A DNA stretch of 11,840 nt from a bacterium (GCA_021780625.1 JAJXYI010000586.1:1-11840), one strand, 5' to 3'; positions 1 to 6,617 are shown, counted from the stretch's first letter. The notes: generated from the letters alone by a model not told the origin. Program-made: numbers and translations.

Positions 1-1050
1 GCGACGCCCGCGGACCTCCTGCTCCGCGCGCGCCTGGCCGCGGCGAAACGCCTTTTGGCGGGCTCCGCTCTTCCGTTGCTCGAGCTGGCCGGCGAAGTGG
101 GTTTCGAGTCGCTCTCGACGTTTCACGAACAGTTCCGTCGCCTCAACGGGCTCACGCCGTCCACCTATCGCTCCATGCCGTCGGCCGACGCGTTCGAAGT
201 CGCCGTTCCCTGCGGTTATCCGTTTGGGTACCTGCGCCGGGCCCTTGGGCGCGACGAGTCGAGCCTGACGGAGCGCCTGGAGGGCAATGTCTACCGGACT
301 GTCGTGCGTTTCTCCTCCGGCCCAGCCCTGCTCACGCTACGGCTGGCCGACGGACGCGTGGAGGTTTCGGCGCCGGCGGCCCTGGCCCACGAGGCGCACT
401 CCGTGGTCGTCGGTCTGCTCGGCCTTGATCAGGAGGCTCCCGCGTTCTCGCGTCTTGCGAAGCGTCTGGGGCTTGCGCGCCTGGTGTCGGGGCGCGAAGA
501 CCTGCGCATTGCACAGACCCAGTCGGTGTTTGATGGGCTGGTATGGGCGATCGTGGGCCAGCAGGTGGCCTTTGGTTTTGCGTGCACGCTGAAACGTCGC
601 CTGGTCGAGCGGGTGGGAGAGGGCGATTTCGATGGGTTGCGCGCCCCTCCCGCGCCCGCCGCCGTCGCCGCGCTGGAGGTCGCGGATTTGCTCCCGCTTC
701 AGTTTTCCCGCCAAAAGGCTGAGTATTTGATCTCGGTCGCCCGCCGGGTCGCCGATGCGACGCTCGATCTCGAATCCCTGCGCTCGCAGTCCGCCACGCG
801 CGTCGAGCGTTCATTGCTGGCTCTCCGCGGGCTCGGTCCCTGGTCGGTCAATTACCTCATGATGCGTTCGCTCGGTTTCATGGACTGCGTGCCCTACGGG
901 GATACCGGTGTGACGAGCGGGCTCGAAACTCTTTTCCGCCTTGAGGAGCGTCCTGACGTCGACGCCACGCGCCGGTTGATGGCCGTATTCTCTCCTTTTC
1001 GCAGCCTGGCCACCGCACATCTCTGGCAGCTCAATCGTCCCACGCCATGA
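1..1050 (+). CDS. alkA: AraC-type HTH fused to AlkA-type DNA-3-methyladenine glycosylase II (5' end outside window)
   Basis: This base-excision repair enzyme removes 3-methyladenine and related alkylated bases; the fused regulator half suggests adaptive-response control. The reading frame is open from base 1, so the start lies upstream. Window residues 1-57 are the C-terminal part of an AraC-family helix-turn-helix (motif GFESLSTFHEQFRRLNG). About residues 65-140 resemble the AlkA N-terminal domain, and 160-349 the HhH-GPD fold. The hairpin motif LRGLGPW ends in Trp281. Tyr285 and catalytic Asp301 (in YGDTGV) follow at the same spacing as E. coli AlkA Trp218, Tyr222 and Asp238. Trp342 in HLW matches Trp272. 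A Zn-binding Ada N-terminal domain probably precedes the HTH but is not visible. The stop overlaps the ogt start (ATGA). The adaA-alkA fusion next to a separate ogt resembles Mycobacterium tuberculosis Rv1317c/Rv1316c. A TTG at 55 is an internal codon, not the start. Confidence 0.93.
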   Translation, partial: ATPADLLLRARLAAAKRLLAGSALPLLELAGEVGFESLSTFHEQFRRLNGLTPSTYRSMPSADAFEVAVPCGYPFGYLRRALGRDESSLTERLEGNVYRTVVRFSSGPALLTLRLADGRVEVSAPAALAHEAHSVVVGLLGLDQEAPAFSRLAKRLGLARLVSGREDLRIAQTQSVFDGLVWAIVGQQVAFGFACTLKRRLVERVGEGDFDGLRAPPAPAAVAALEVADLLPLQFSRQKAEYLISVARRVADATLDLESLRSQSATRVERSLLALRGLGPWSVNYLMMRSLGFMDCVPYGDTGVTSGLETLFRLEERPDVDATRRLMAVFSPFRSLATAHLWQLNRPTP

Positions 1051-1571
1051 TCCTCGACTTCATCACACAGCCCACGCCGCTGGGCGATTTCTCCATCGCA
1101 ATCGACTCAGCAGGTGCGGTCGTCGGCACGGCGTTTGGCGGTGTCGAAGCGCTGCACCGACGGGTGCAGAATGCCAAATTTCGTAGGCTCGAGGGTGAGG
1201 CGCGCGAGATCCGGGCCCAGGTGTCGGGATATTTCGAGGGACGCCTTCGTGTCTTCAGCCTGCGCCTTGCTCCGTCGGGAACGCCCTACCAGCAACGCGT
1301 CTGGACGGCGCTGCGCCACGTGGCCTACGGCGAGCGCCAGAGCTACGGAGTCCTTGCGAAGACGCTCGACAGTTCTCCACGCGCCGTGGGACGGGCCAAT
1401 GCGACCAACCCGATCTGCCTGTTTATTCCATGCCACCGCATCGTGGGTGCCGACGGCTCGCTGACCGGGTACGCCTTCGGAGAGGACATCAAACGCGGCC
1501 TGCTCGAACTCGAGGCGCTCCACGCCTTGCGGACAGGTGCCGCGGATGTCGAGCACCGCGCGGTAGGCTGA
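1047..1571 (+). CDS. ogt: Methylated-DNA--protein-cysteine S-methyltransferase
   Basis: This suicide repair protein transfers the methyl group from O6-methylguanine (and O4-methylthymine) to its own cysteine. The 174-residue length is normal for a stand-alone Ogt. The acceptor is Cys129 in the motif NPICLFIPCHRIVG, followed by the family's GSLTGYAFG segment and KRGLLELE. A helix-turn-helix-like stretch around GERQSYGVLAKTL and Arg-Ala-Asn-Ala before the active site also fit the family. The N-terminal 60 residues form the usual poorly conserved domain. The ATG sits inside the stop of the upstream glycosylase gene (ATGA), so the two are translationally coupled and probably co-transcribed. It corresponds to the AdaB half of enterobacterial Ada, encoded separately. 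It ends 21 bases before the convergent histidine kinase stop, and I see no intrinsic terminator between them. Confidence 0.95.
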   Translation: MILDFITQPTPLGDFSIAIDSAGAVVGTAFGGVEALHRRVQNAKFRRLEGEAREIRAQVSGYFEGRLRVFSLRLAPSGTPYQQRVWTALRHVAYGERQSYGVLAKTLDSSPRAVGRANATNPICLFIPCHRIVGADGSLTGYAFGEDIKRGLLELEALHALRTGAADVEHRAVG

Positions 1572-1592
1572 GCGAACGTCCCGCTGGTCCTC

Positions 1593-2636
1593 TCACCCGG
1601 GAATCGTCCCGGATCGGGCGGACCATGCGAGTTTGGCCTCAAATCGTCCGTCCTTGTTCTCCAGTGAAAGCGTGCAGCCGAGGGCCGACGCCAGCGCGCG
1701 AGTGACGCGCAGGCCGATCCCCGTGCCCCGCTCCGGCGGTGCGTTGGCGGGGACGTCGTTGGATATGCTGCAGATCGTCCCTCTCTCGTCCCGGCTGACG
1801 ACGACGCGTATCGGTCCCGAACCGTGCCTCATGGCGTTCGTGAGGAGGCTGTGAAGCATCTGCCGCAGGTATCGGGGATCCGACGACACGTGCAGGTCGT
1901 CGTCCTTGGAAAGCTCGATCGAGCGTTTTTCACTTTTCGCCCAGAGATCGTAGGTGTCGATCATGTCGAGCAGGAGCCGGCCCAATGGGATGTTCTCGCT
2001 CCTCAGCTCGAGACGTCCCTGTTCGGCCGTGGCGAGCAGCAGGCACTGGTCGACGTAATCCGACAGACGGCGGAGTTCGTCCTGAAGCGATTCGGCAAGC
2101 GCGGGTTCGATTTTTCCCTCCGCGTCCTCAACCTGGAGCCTGAGCAGCGTCAGCGGCGTGCGCAACTCGTGCGCCACCTGGGCCGAAAACTCGGTCAACT
2201 GCTTGAACGAGTCTTCCAGTCGGGTGAGCAGGGAGTTGATATTGGCCTCGATCTCCTCGAACTCGCGGTCCGCCCCGTTCACATTGAGCCGTCGCTTCAG
2301 GTTTTTCGGACCGATCTCGCCCAACTGACGGTTGATGTCCGCCACGGGACCGAAGGACCGCGCCGCCAGCGAGTATCCTATGGCCAGCGAGAGGGCGACG
2401 ACCGGCGCCGCGTAGAGGATCGAGAGATGCCAGAGCTCGCCCACAATGTCCCCGATCTCCGACTCGGAATAGCTCCCGTGCAGCGTCCAGTCCGCATGGT
2501 TGGGATGCGTTCGTTCCCAGCGTTCGACCCGCAATTCGTGTTCAAGATGCACATACGTGACGGCTATGCTGACGCCCAGCACGCTCAGCAGACTCACGGC
2601 GTACCAGGAGGCGATTCGCCAGCGCAGCGATCTCAT
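1593..2636 (-). CDS. Two-component sensor histidine kinase (OmpR-partner type)
   Basis: This is a 347-residue inner-membrane sensor kinase. Membrane segments lie at about residues 11-31 and 69-92, enclosing a small extracytoplasmic loop of about 40 residues. HAMP-like sequence runs to about 145. The HisKA H-box FSAQVAHELRTPL has phospho-acceptor His156, the N-box LLTNAMRHG has Asn267, and the G2 box GTGIGL is at 304-309. The ATP-binding domain is compact: the usual DxGxG G1 motif is replaced by SNDVPANAP (292-300), and G2 follows almost at once with no clear F-box. The ATG at 2636 overlaps the response-regulator stop (ATGA), which fixes the start over a longer in-frame extension reaching 2777 that would run inside the regulator gene. 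The architecture resembles CusS/QseC-type kinases. The stimulus cannot be read from the sequence; metal or envelope stress is an inference from the neighbours. Confidence 0.92.
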   Translation of the reverse strand: MRSLRWRIASWYAVSLLSVLGVSIAVTYVHLEHELRVERWERTHPNHADWTLHGSYSESEIGDIVGELWHLSILYAAPVVALSLAIGYSLAARSFGPVADINRQLGEIGPKNLKRRLNVNGADREFEEIEANINSLLTRLEDSFKQLTEFSAQVAHELRTPLTLLRLQVEDAEGKIEPALAESLQDELRRLSDYVDQCLLLATAEQGRLELRSENIPLGRLLLDMIDTYDLWAKSEKRSIELSKDDDLHVSSDPRYLRQMLHSLLTNAMRHGSGPIRVVVSRDERGTICSISNDVPANAPPERGTGIGLRVTRALASALGCTLSLENKDGRFEAKLAWSARSGTIPG

Positions 2637-3316
2637 GGCGCGGGGTCCTTGACCGCGTAGCCGACGCCGCGGACCGTTTGGATCAGGGGCGTCCAGCCCG
2701 GCCGGTCGATCTTTTCCCGAAGGTAGTTCACGTACACGTTGACGACGTTCGTACCCGAGTCGAAGTGCTGGTCCCACACGTGTTCGATGATGGCCGTCTT
2801 GCTGACCGGCTTGGGGGACGACACCATCAGAAGTTCGAGAAGCGCAAACTCACGGTTTGTGAGCGCGATCTCCTCGCCCTGCCGGTGGGCCGATCTGGCG
2901 AGCAGGTCGAGTTCAAGGTCCGCCACCCTCAGCCGGTCCATCGGCTCGGCCCGTTGCCGCCGGAGCACCGCGCGAAGACGGGCTTGCAGCTCCACCATCG
3001 AGAACGGTTTGGCAAGGTAGTCGTCGGCTCCCGCGTCGAGCCCTCGCACGCGGGCGTCCACGCCGTGCCTTGCGGTGAGGAAGATCACGGGCGCGTTGAC
3101 GCCCTTGCGTCTCAATTGTCTCAATACAGTCAGTCCGTCCTGTCCGGGCATCATCACGTCGAACACCATGGCGTCGTATGGGTAGGTTTCGCCCAGCCAG
3201 AGCGCCTCGCCTCCGTCGGACGCCACATCGACCGCATAACCGGCTTCGGACAACCCCTTGCGGATGTGCTCGGCCACCTTGGCCTCGTCCTCAGCGACTA
3301 GAATGCGCATGGACAT
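2633..3316 (-). CDS. OmpR/PhoB-family response regulator, CusR-like
   Basis: This 227-residue DNA-binding response regulator is the partner of the kinase encoded directly downstream. The receiver domain spans about residues 1-120: acidic pocket Glu9/Asp10/Glu11 (AEDE), phospho-acceptor Asp53 in VFDVMMPG, Thr81 and Lys103 (LAKPF). The C-terminal winged helix covers about 130-222, with LTNREFALLELL, the recognition-helix region TNVVNVYVNYLREKI and the terminal VRGVGYAV. I chose the ATG at 3316 because GGGA lies six bases before it; an ATG two codons on (3310, MRILVAEDE) is nearly as good, and a TTG at 3328 is less likely. The stop overlaps the kinase ATG. It lies 65 bases after the DUF2231 gene on the same strand, so read-through from that block is possible. 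The heavy-metal-regulator-like sequence (CusR/IrlR type) suits a Mn/Fe stress neighbourhood, but no target operator was identified. Confidence 0.94.
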   Translation of the reverse strand: MSMRILVAEDEAKVAEHIRKGLSEAGYAVDVASDGGEALWLGETYPYDAMVFDVMMPGQDGLTVLRQLRRKGVNAPVIFLTARHGVDARVRGLDAGADDYLAKPFSMVELQARLRAVLRRQRAEPMDRLRVADLELDLLARSAHRQGEEIALTNREFALLELLMVSSPKPVSKTAIIEHVWDQHFDSGTNVVNVYVNYLREKIDRPGWTPLIQTVRGVGYAVKDPAP

Positions 3317-3381
3317 AGGAAATCCCAAGGGGTCGGAAGACGCCAGCTTTCGCGCGACCCATGCGGGTGCCGGGCGCCGGC

Positions 3382-3900
3382 TCAGTCATCGTCCCGGTCG
3401 CGCTCGCGTGGGGTGGCCGTAGCGCGGCTTGCGGTGGTGGTGGGGGCAGTGGAGGTCGACAGCATCACTCCTGCGCCATGCCGGTAGACGAGTTGTCCGC
3501 CCCGATGTCCTGTTTCGGCGACGGACCAGGCTGCGCCGACCGACGCCAGGGCCGCGCAGGCGCCAAGCGCCCTCGCGGCTTTGGGGAGTCGGCCAGTGGC
3601 GACGGCGCCGATGGCCAGCGCCGCCGCCACGAGCGCGACCGTGCGCGTGCGCTCCGCCCAATCCTCATGTTCGTCGAGTATGCGTCCCGCCGACTCTCCG
3701 ACCAGTTCACCCTCCCGCTGGCCCGTGCCGACGGCGACGACGGTACCGGCGGCTCCGAGTGCAAGGAGGATTGCACCCATCAAGGGCAGGTTCCAGCGAC
3801 GGGTGAACGCGGCGGCTACCGCAACCACACACCCCAGAAGGAGAAAAACGATGGGGAAATGGACGATTGCGGGATGCAGGGGACTGGGAATCGTGAACAT
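3382..3900 (-). CDS. DUF2231-family four-helix membrane protein
   Basis: This 172-residue integral membrane protein looks like the DUF2231 family, whose function is unknown. It has the family-like opening PLHPAIVHFPIVFLLLG, predicted helices at about 13-32, 38-58, 85-103 and 108-127, the segment GRILDEHEDWAERT, and a closing motif TGHRGGQLVYRHGAGV. Five histidines (9, 14, 78, 132, 141) lie near membrane edges, which would permit heme or metal binding, but this is inference only. The last 25 residues form a hydrophilic Thr/Ala/Arg/Asp-rich tail ending in DRDDD. The gene starts 19 bases after the rubrerythrin stop on the same strand, so the two are very likely co-transcribed. That pairing suggests a redox or iron role at the membrane. 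The Shine-Dalgarno sequence is weak. Confidence 0.82.
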   Translation of the reverse strand: MFTIPSPLHPAIVHFPIVFLLLGCVVAVAAAFTRRWNLPLMGAILLALGAAGTVVAVGTGQREGELVGESAGRILDEHEDWAERTRTVALVAAALAIGAVATGRLPKAARALGACAALASVGAAWSVAETGHRGGQLVYRHGAGVMLSTSTAPTTTASRATATPRERDRDDD

Positions 3901-3919
3901 GGCGGGCCTGCGTTAGGAA

Positions 3920-4528
3920 TCAGTCGACCACGATGAATTTATCGGACGGTTGCCGGCAAACCGGACACTTTTCGCTTGGCCGTGCGACGAGCGTATTACC
4001 GCAGACGGTACAGACATAGTACGTCGCCGCCTCGTTGTTCCCCAGTTGGTCGAGCGCCTTCTGGTAGAGCGCCGCGTGCTCCTTCTCGGCAGCCACGGCA
4101 AATTGGAAGGTGCGTACTGCCTCGCGGGCGCCCTCATTCCGAGCGGTGGAAATGAATCCCGGGTACATCGTGTCGCGCTCGTAACTCTCGCCCTTGATCG
4201 CCGCCGCCAGGTTTTCGGCGGTCGTGCCGATCGTCACGGTCTCAAGGGGCTTTTCATCGAGCGTGCCTCCCGCCTTGAGAATGACTTCCTTGTGGTTGTT
4301 GCGGTGGATGTCCTCCGCCCGGGCTGCGGCGCGGAAGAGCTTCGCCACCTGGGCGTTGCCCTCGGAGTCGGCCTTCTGCGCGAACGCGAGGTAGCGGTTA
4401 TGGGCGTTGGACTCGCCGTTGTAGGCCGCATTGAGATTGTCGAACGTGGTCTGTGAGAAGGTCGCGGCCCCGGCCGAGGCTGCCATCAGGAGAACCGATG
4501 CGATAAGGGAGGTGATCTTTGTTTTCAT
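3920..4528 (-). CDS. Rubrerythrin with N-terminal export signal
   Basis: Rubrerythrins reduce hydrogen peroxide at a non-heme di-iron site, fed with electrons through a rubredoxin-like Fe(Cys)4 centre. All seven di-iron ligands can be placed: Glu39, Glu72-x2-His75, Glu114-x2-Glu117 and Glu148-x2-His151. The Fe(Cys)4 centre is Cys173-x2-Cys176 and Cys188-x2-Cys191. The unusual part is the first 22 residues: Lys at 2 and 4, a hydrophobic core (ITSLIASVLLMAASAG) and a small-residue cleavage region (AGAA). This is a good Sec-type signal peptide with no twin arginine. Without it the mature length (about 180) fits a normal rubrerythrin. The product is therefore probably periplasmic. The gene lies 19 bases before the DUF2231 gene and 88 bases after the universal stress gene. 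A near-palindrome at 4575-4592 is its likely control site. No strong Shine-Dalgarno sequence precedes the ATG. Confidence 0.95.
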   Translation of the reverse strand: MKTKITSLIASVLLMAASAGAATFSQTTFDNLNAAYNGESNAHNRYLAFAQKADSEGNAQVAKLFRAAARAEDIHRNNHKEVILKAGGTLDEKPLETVTIGTTAENLAAAIKGESYERDTMYPGFISTARNEGAREAVRTFQFAVAAEKEHAALYQKALDQLGNNEAATYYVCTVCGNTLVARPSEKCPVCRQPSDKFIVVD

Positions 4529-4574
4529 GCGGACCCAGCCTAGCAGGTCTCCCCTTAGAAAAGACCGCAGTCCG

Positions 4575-4592
4575 GATTAGAATATCCTAATC
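4575..4592. promoter_or_regulatory. 18-bp near-palindrome upstream of the rubrerythrin gene (candidate operator)
   Basis: GATTAG-aatatc-CTAATC is a perfect 6-6-6 inverted repeat, and four of the six central bases are also symmetric. It stands out as A+T-rich in G+C-rich surroundings, 46 bases before the rubrerythrin ATG and 24 bases after the universal stress gene. The size and symmetry suit a dimeric repressor. TTAG-N6-CTAA slightly resembles half-sites of DtxR/IdeR-type boxes, but the spacing differs, and an even-length palindrome is not the 7-1-7 layout of Fur/PerR. No T-run follows on either strand, so it is not an intrinsic terminator. I could not place a convincing -35/-10 pair beside it. 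Confidence 0.5.
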
Positions 4593-4616
4593 TCTACACG
4601 CCCGTCCGGCCGGGAC

Positions 4617-5036
4617 TCAGCGCTCCCCGCGGACGAGCAATAGGGGCGTGCTGATGCTGTGCCGCACTTGACGCGCCGTGCTGCCCAGGAACAGGTCGCC
4701 AAGAAATCGGTGCCCATGCGTGCTCATTGCCACCAGATCGCAGCGGTTCTGCCTCACCCAGCGCACGATCTCCCGCGCCGGTTCCCCAAATGCGAGCGCC
4801 GTTTCCGCAGGAATGCCCGCCGCGGTGAAGCCCGCCCGCACGTTCTCCAAATAAGCACGGTCGTCCGACACTTCCGGGCTCACGGCATCCGGGCCGAACA
4901 ATCGCGCCGCCCAGCCGTCGGCGACGTGCAACAGCGTGATGCGGCTTCCCATCATCAGCGCAAGCGGCTTGATGTGCTCCACAATCGCTCGGTCGGTCTT
5001 CGTGCCGTCGAGTGTGACAAGGATCGTCTTGTACAT
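4617..5036 (-). CDS. Universal stress protein (UspA family)
   Basis: This is a 139-residue single-domain Usp, a cytoplasmic nucleotide-binding-fold protein induced under stress in many bacteria. The opening MYKTILVTLDGT carries the Asp of the ATP-binding pocket (Asp10). The central LVAMSTHGH (101-109) and later LFLGSTARQV supply the phosphate loop, and PLLLVRGE ends the fold. The usual G-x2-G-x9-G-S/T loop is altered: Gly108, Gly113, Gly118 and Ser119 are present, but the expected second glycine (position 111) is Phe, so ATP binding is uncertain. I chose the ATG at 5036 because the Usp fold begins there; a longer in-frame form to 5171 would lie inside mntH. It starts 14 bases after the mntH stop, which makes a mntH-usp operon likely and puts it under Mn control through the mntH promoter. 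Confidence 0.9.
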   Translation of the reverse strand: MYKTILVTLDGTKTDRAIVEHIKPLALMMGSRITLLHVADGWAARLFGPDAVSPEVSDDRAYLENVRAGFTAAGIPAETALAFGEPAREIVRWVRQNRCDLVAMSTHGHRFLGDLFLGSTARQVRHSISTPLLLVRGER

Positions 5037-5050
5037 GAGGTGGGGAAGGT

Positions 5051-6451
5051 TCAGCCGCCGATCACTCTCCAGGCTTCTTTGAGCGCGTCGGGCAGGCCGT
5101 AAATGTCCATCACGGTGATCATGATCGCGCTTCCCCATCCCGCCAGCATCAAAAGCCAGCCGTTTTTCCATTTACCCATCCTTAGGCGCGAGCTTGTGAA
5201 ATGGAGCAGGGGGAACATCGCCAGCGGGAGCTGGATCGCCAGCACCACCTGGCTGAGCGCGAGCAGGTCGGTGACGCTGCTGTCGCCCCGAATGCCTATG
5301 ATGATCACCGCCGGCAGGATCGCCAGCACTCGCGTGATCAGCCTGCGCACCCAGGGTTTGATGCGCCAGTGCATGAATCCCTCCATGACCACCTGGCCAG
5401 CGAGCGTGCCGGTGATCGTGCTGCTCTGTCCGCTGGCCAGCAACGCCACCGCAAACAAGGTGCTCGCCGCCACGGTCCCGAGCAGCGGCGCCAGCGTCAG
5501 GTACGCGATCCGGATCCAGTCGCTGTCCGCCGTGAGTCGAACGACCTCGCCGCCGGGCATCATCATGCTGTCCTTCCCGAAGAACACCACCGCCGCAAGC
5601 ACGAGGATCGCCGCGTTGATGAAAAATGCCCCCACCAGCGCCGTGGTCGCATCGATCGTATTGAACACTACGGCACGCCGCACCGACACGTCGTCCTTCT
5701 GAAGCCGCCTGCTCTGTACCAGCGCCGAATGAAGGTAGAGGTTGTGGGGCATGACCGTCGCGCCGATGATGCCAATCGCCACATACAACATGCCCGCGTG
5801 CGCGAATCCCGGCGAAAGGAAGGCCATGCCCAACTCGTGGAAATTCGGCTGCGTTGGCGCAAATATGAAGATTTCCAGGAAAAAACAGACCAGGATGGTG
5901 GACACCAGCATGAGCACCACCGCCTCGATCATTCGCATGCCCACCCGCTGCAGGCCAAGCAGGAGTATCACGTCCAGGCCCGTGATAATCACCGCCCAGA
6001 AAAGCGGGATGTGAAACAGAAGGTTCAACGCTACGGCGCTTCCGAGCACTTCAGCCAGGTCGCAGGCTCCGATCGCCAGTTCGCACGAAAGCCAATTGGG
6101 AATGCGGGTCCACTTTGGATACCAGTCTCTACAGCACTGCGCCAGATCCTTGCCCGTGACCACCCCGAGGCGCGCGGAAATCACCTGCATGAAGATCGCC
6201 ATCAGGCTCGCCATCCCGACCACCCACAGGAGGCCGTATTTGAATTGCGCCCCGCCGAGGAGATCCGTGCCCCAGTTGCCGGGATCCATGTAGCCGACGC
6301 TCACAAGAATCCCAGGCCCGACAAAGGCGCGCCATTGCTTCCAAAAGCCCGCGCGCGAGTCCGGAACCGCCACCGAACTGTGCATGCCCTCCAGCGACAG
6401 GTGATTTGACGGTTCGCCACTCGGCGGGATGATGGGTGTCGGGTCGCTCAT
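5051..6451 (-). CDS. mntH: Nramp-family Mn2+/divalent metal importer
   Basis: MntH imports Mn2+ (and to some extent Fe2+) with protons across the inner membrane. The 466-residue length and 11-12 hydrophobic helices fit. The helix 1 metal-binding motif DPGN is at 56-59, and the helix 6 motif ATVMPHN is at 231-237, giving the metal-binding Asp56, Asn59 and Met234. The Met in the helix 6 motif argues for transition metals rather than Mg2+. A hydrophilic N-terminal tail of about 35 residues precedes the first helix, as is common. The start at 6451 has only a weak Shine-Dalgarno sequence; an internal Met (residue 23) is a less likely alternative. mntR is divergent, and the shared 166-base region holds a probable MntR operator. 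The universal stress gene follows after 14 bases. Mn2+ uptake fits with the downstream oxidative-stress genes. Confidence 0.96.
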   Translation of the reverse strand: MSDPTPIIPPSGEPSNHLSLEGMHSSVAVPDSRAGFWKQWRAFVGPGILVSVGYMDPGNWGTDLLGGAQFKYGLLWVVGMASLMAIFMQVISARLGVVTGKDLAQCCRDWYPKWTRIPNWLSCELAIGACDLAEVLGSAVALNLLFHIPLFWAVIITGLDVILLLGLQRVGMRMIEAVVLMLVSTILVCFFLEIFIFAPTQPNFHELGMAFLSPGFAHAGMLYVAIGIIGATVMPHNLYLHSALVQSRRLQKDDVSVRRAVVFNTIDATTALVGAFFINAAILVLAAVVFFGKDSMMMPGGEVVRLTADSDWIRIAYLTLAPLLGTVAASTLFAVALLASGQSSTITGTLAGQVVMEGFMHWRIKPWVRRLITRVLAILPAVIIIGIRGDSSVTDLLALSQVVLAIQLPLAMFPLLHFTSSRLRMGKWKNGWLLMLAGWGSAIMITVMDIYGLPDALKEAWRVIGG

Positions 6452-6523
6452 CGCATGCGCCCGGCAAGCGCCCTGGCGGGGCGCCGCGTATTCCCGTCTC
6501 CTCCCGAGCAGGCCGACGAAAGA

Positions 6524-6552
6524 GCTACAGATTTCAGCAACGACTGCATAAT
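6524..6552 (+). promoter_or_regulatory. Candidate mntR promoter with MntR-like half-site
   Basis: CATAAT at 6547-6552 (5 of 6 to the sigma-70 -10 box) lies exactly 17 bases after GCTACA at 6524-6529. GCTACA is a weak -35 (ACA shared) but is identical to the right half of the adjacent operator. Transcription would start near 6559, inside the operator, giving a leader of about 60 bases before mntR. On this reading mntR is autoregulated. The isolated GCTACA has no partner TGTAGC at the 4-base spacing on its left; its nearest inverted partner is 6552-6557, with 22 bases between. Confidence 0.35.
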
Positions 6553-6567
6553 GTAGCCAGTGCTACA
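6552..6567. promoter_or_regulatory. Probable MntR operator between mntH and mntR
   Basis: TGTAGC-cagt-GCTACA is a perfect 6-4-6 inverted repeat. The E. coli mntH MntR box has the core CATAGC-AAAG-GCTATG, so the arm length, spacer length and inner TAGC-N4-GCTA are all shared. It sits in the 166-base divergent region, next to the candidate mntR -10 box on the + strand and within possible mntH promoter sequence on the - strand (TTGTTT at 6579-6574, then TACATT at 6555-6550 after 18 bases). Mn-loaded MntR bound here could block both genes. The assignment rests on this similarity and on the adjacent mntR gene. Confidence 0.75.
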
Positions 6568-6617
6568 GAATCGAAACAAGCGTTGTCAACGCGAATCACT
6601 TTTGCTCTGGTGCCGGA

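Noticed and set aside
1572..1625. CCCGGGA/TCCCGG inverted repeat between the convergent ogt and kinase genes
   Set aside because: Most of it is coding sequence for the kinase C-terminus, the symmetry is partial and there is no T-run, so it is not supported as a terminator.
1824..2660. 278-codon open frame on the + strand
   Set aside because: It is antisense to the histidine kinase and has low-complexity shadow composition; the kinase boxes lie on the other strand.
2637..2777. 47-codon N-terminal extension of the histidine kinase
   Set aside because: It would lie inside the response-regulator gene and is Arg/Pro/Gly-rich. The ATGA overlap at 2633-2636 followed at once by the first membrane helix is the better start.
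3317..3381. ACCC-GCAT-GGGT hairpin between the DUF2231 and response-regulator genes
   Set aside because: It is only a 4-bp stem with no T-run on the transcribed strand, too weak to call a terminator.
5201..6409. 402-codon open frame on the + strand
   Set aside because: It lies wholly antisense to mntH, whose Nramp motifs are unmistakable. The translation is rich in His, Arg and Gln with no domain; it is a G+C-driven shadow.
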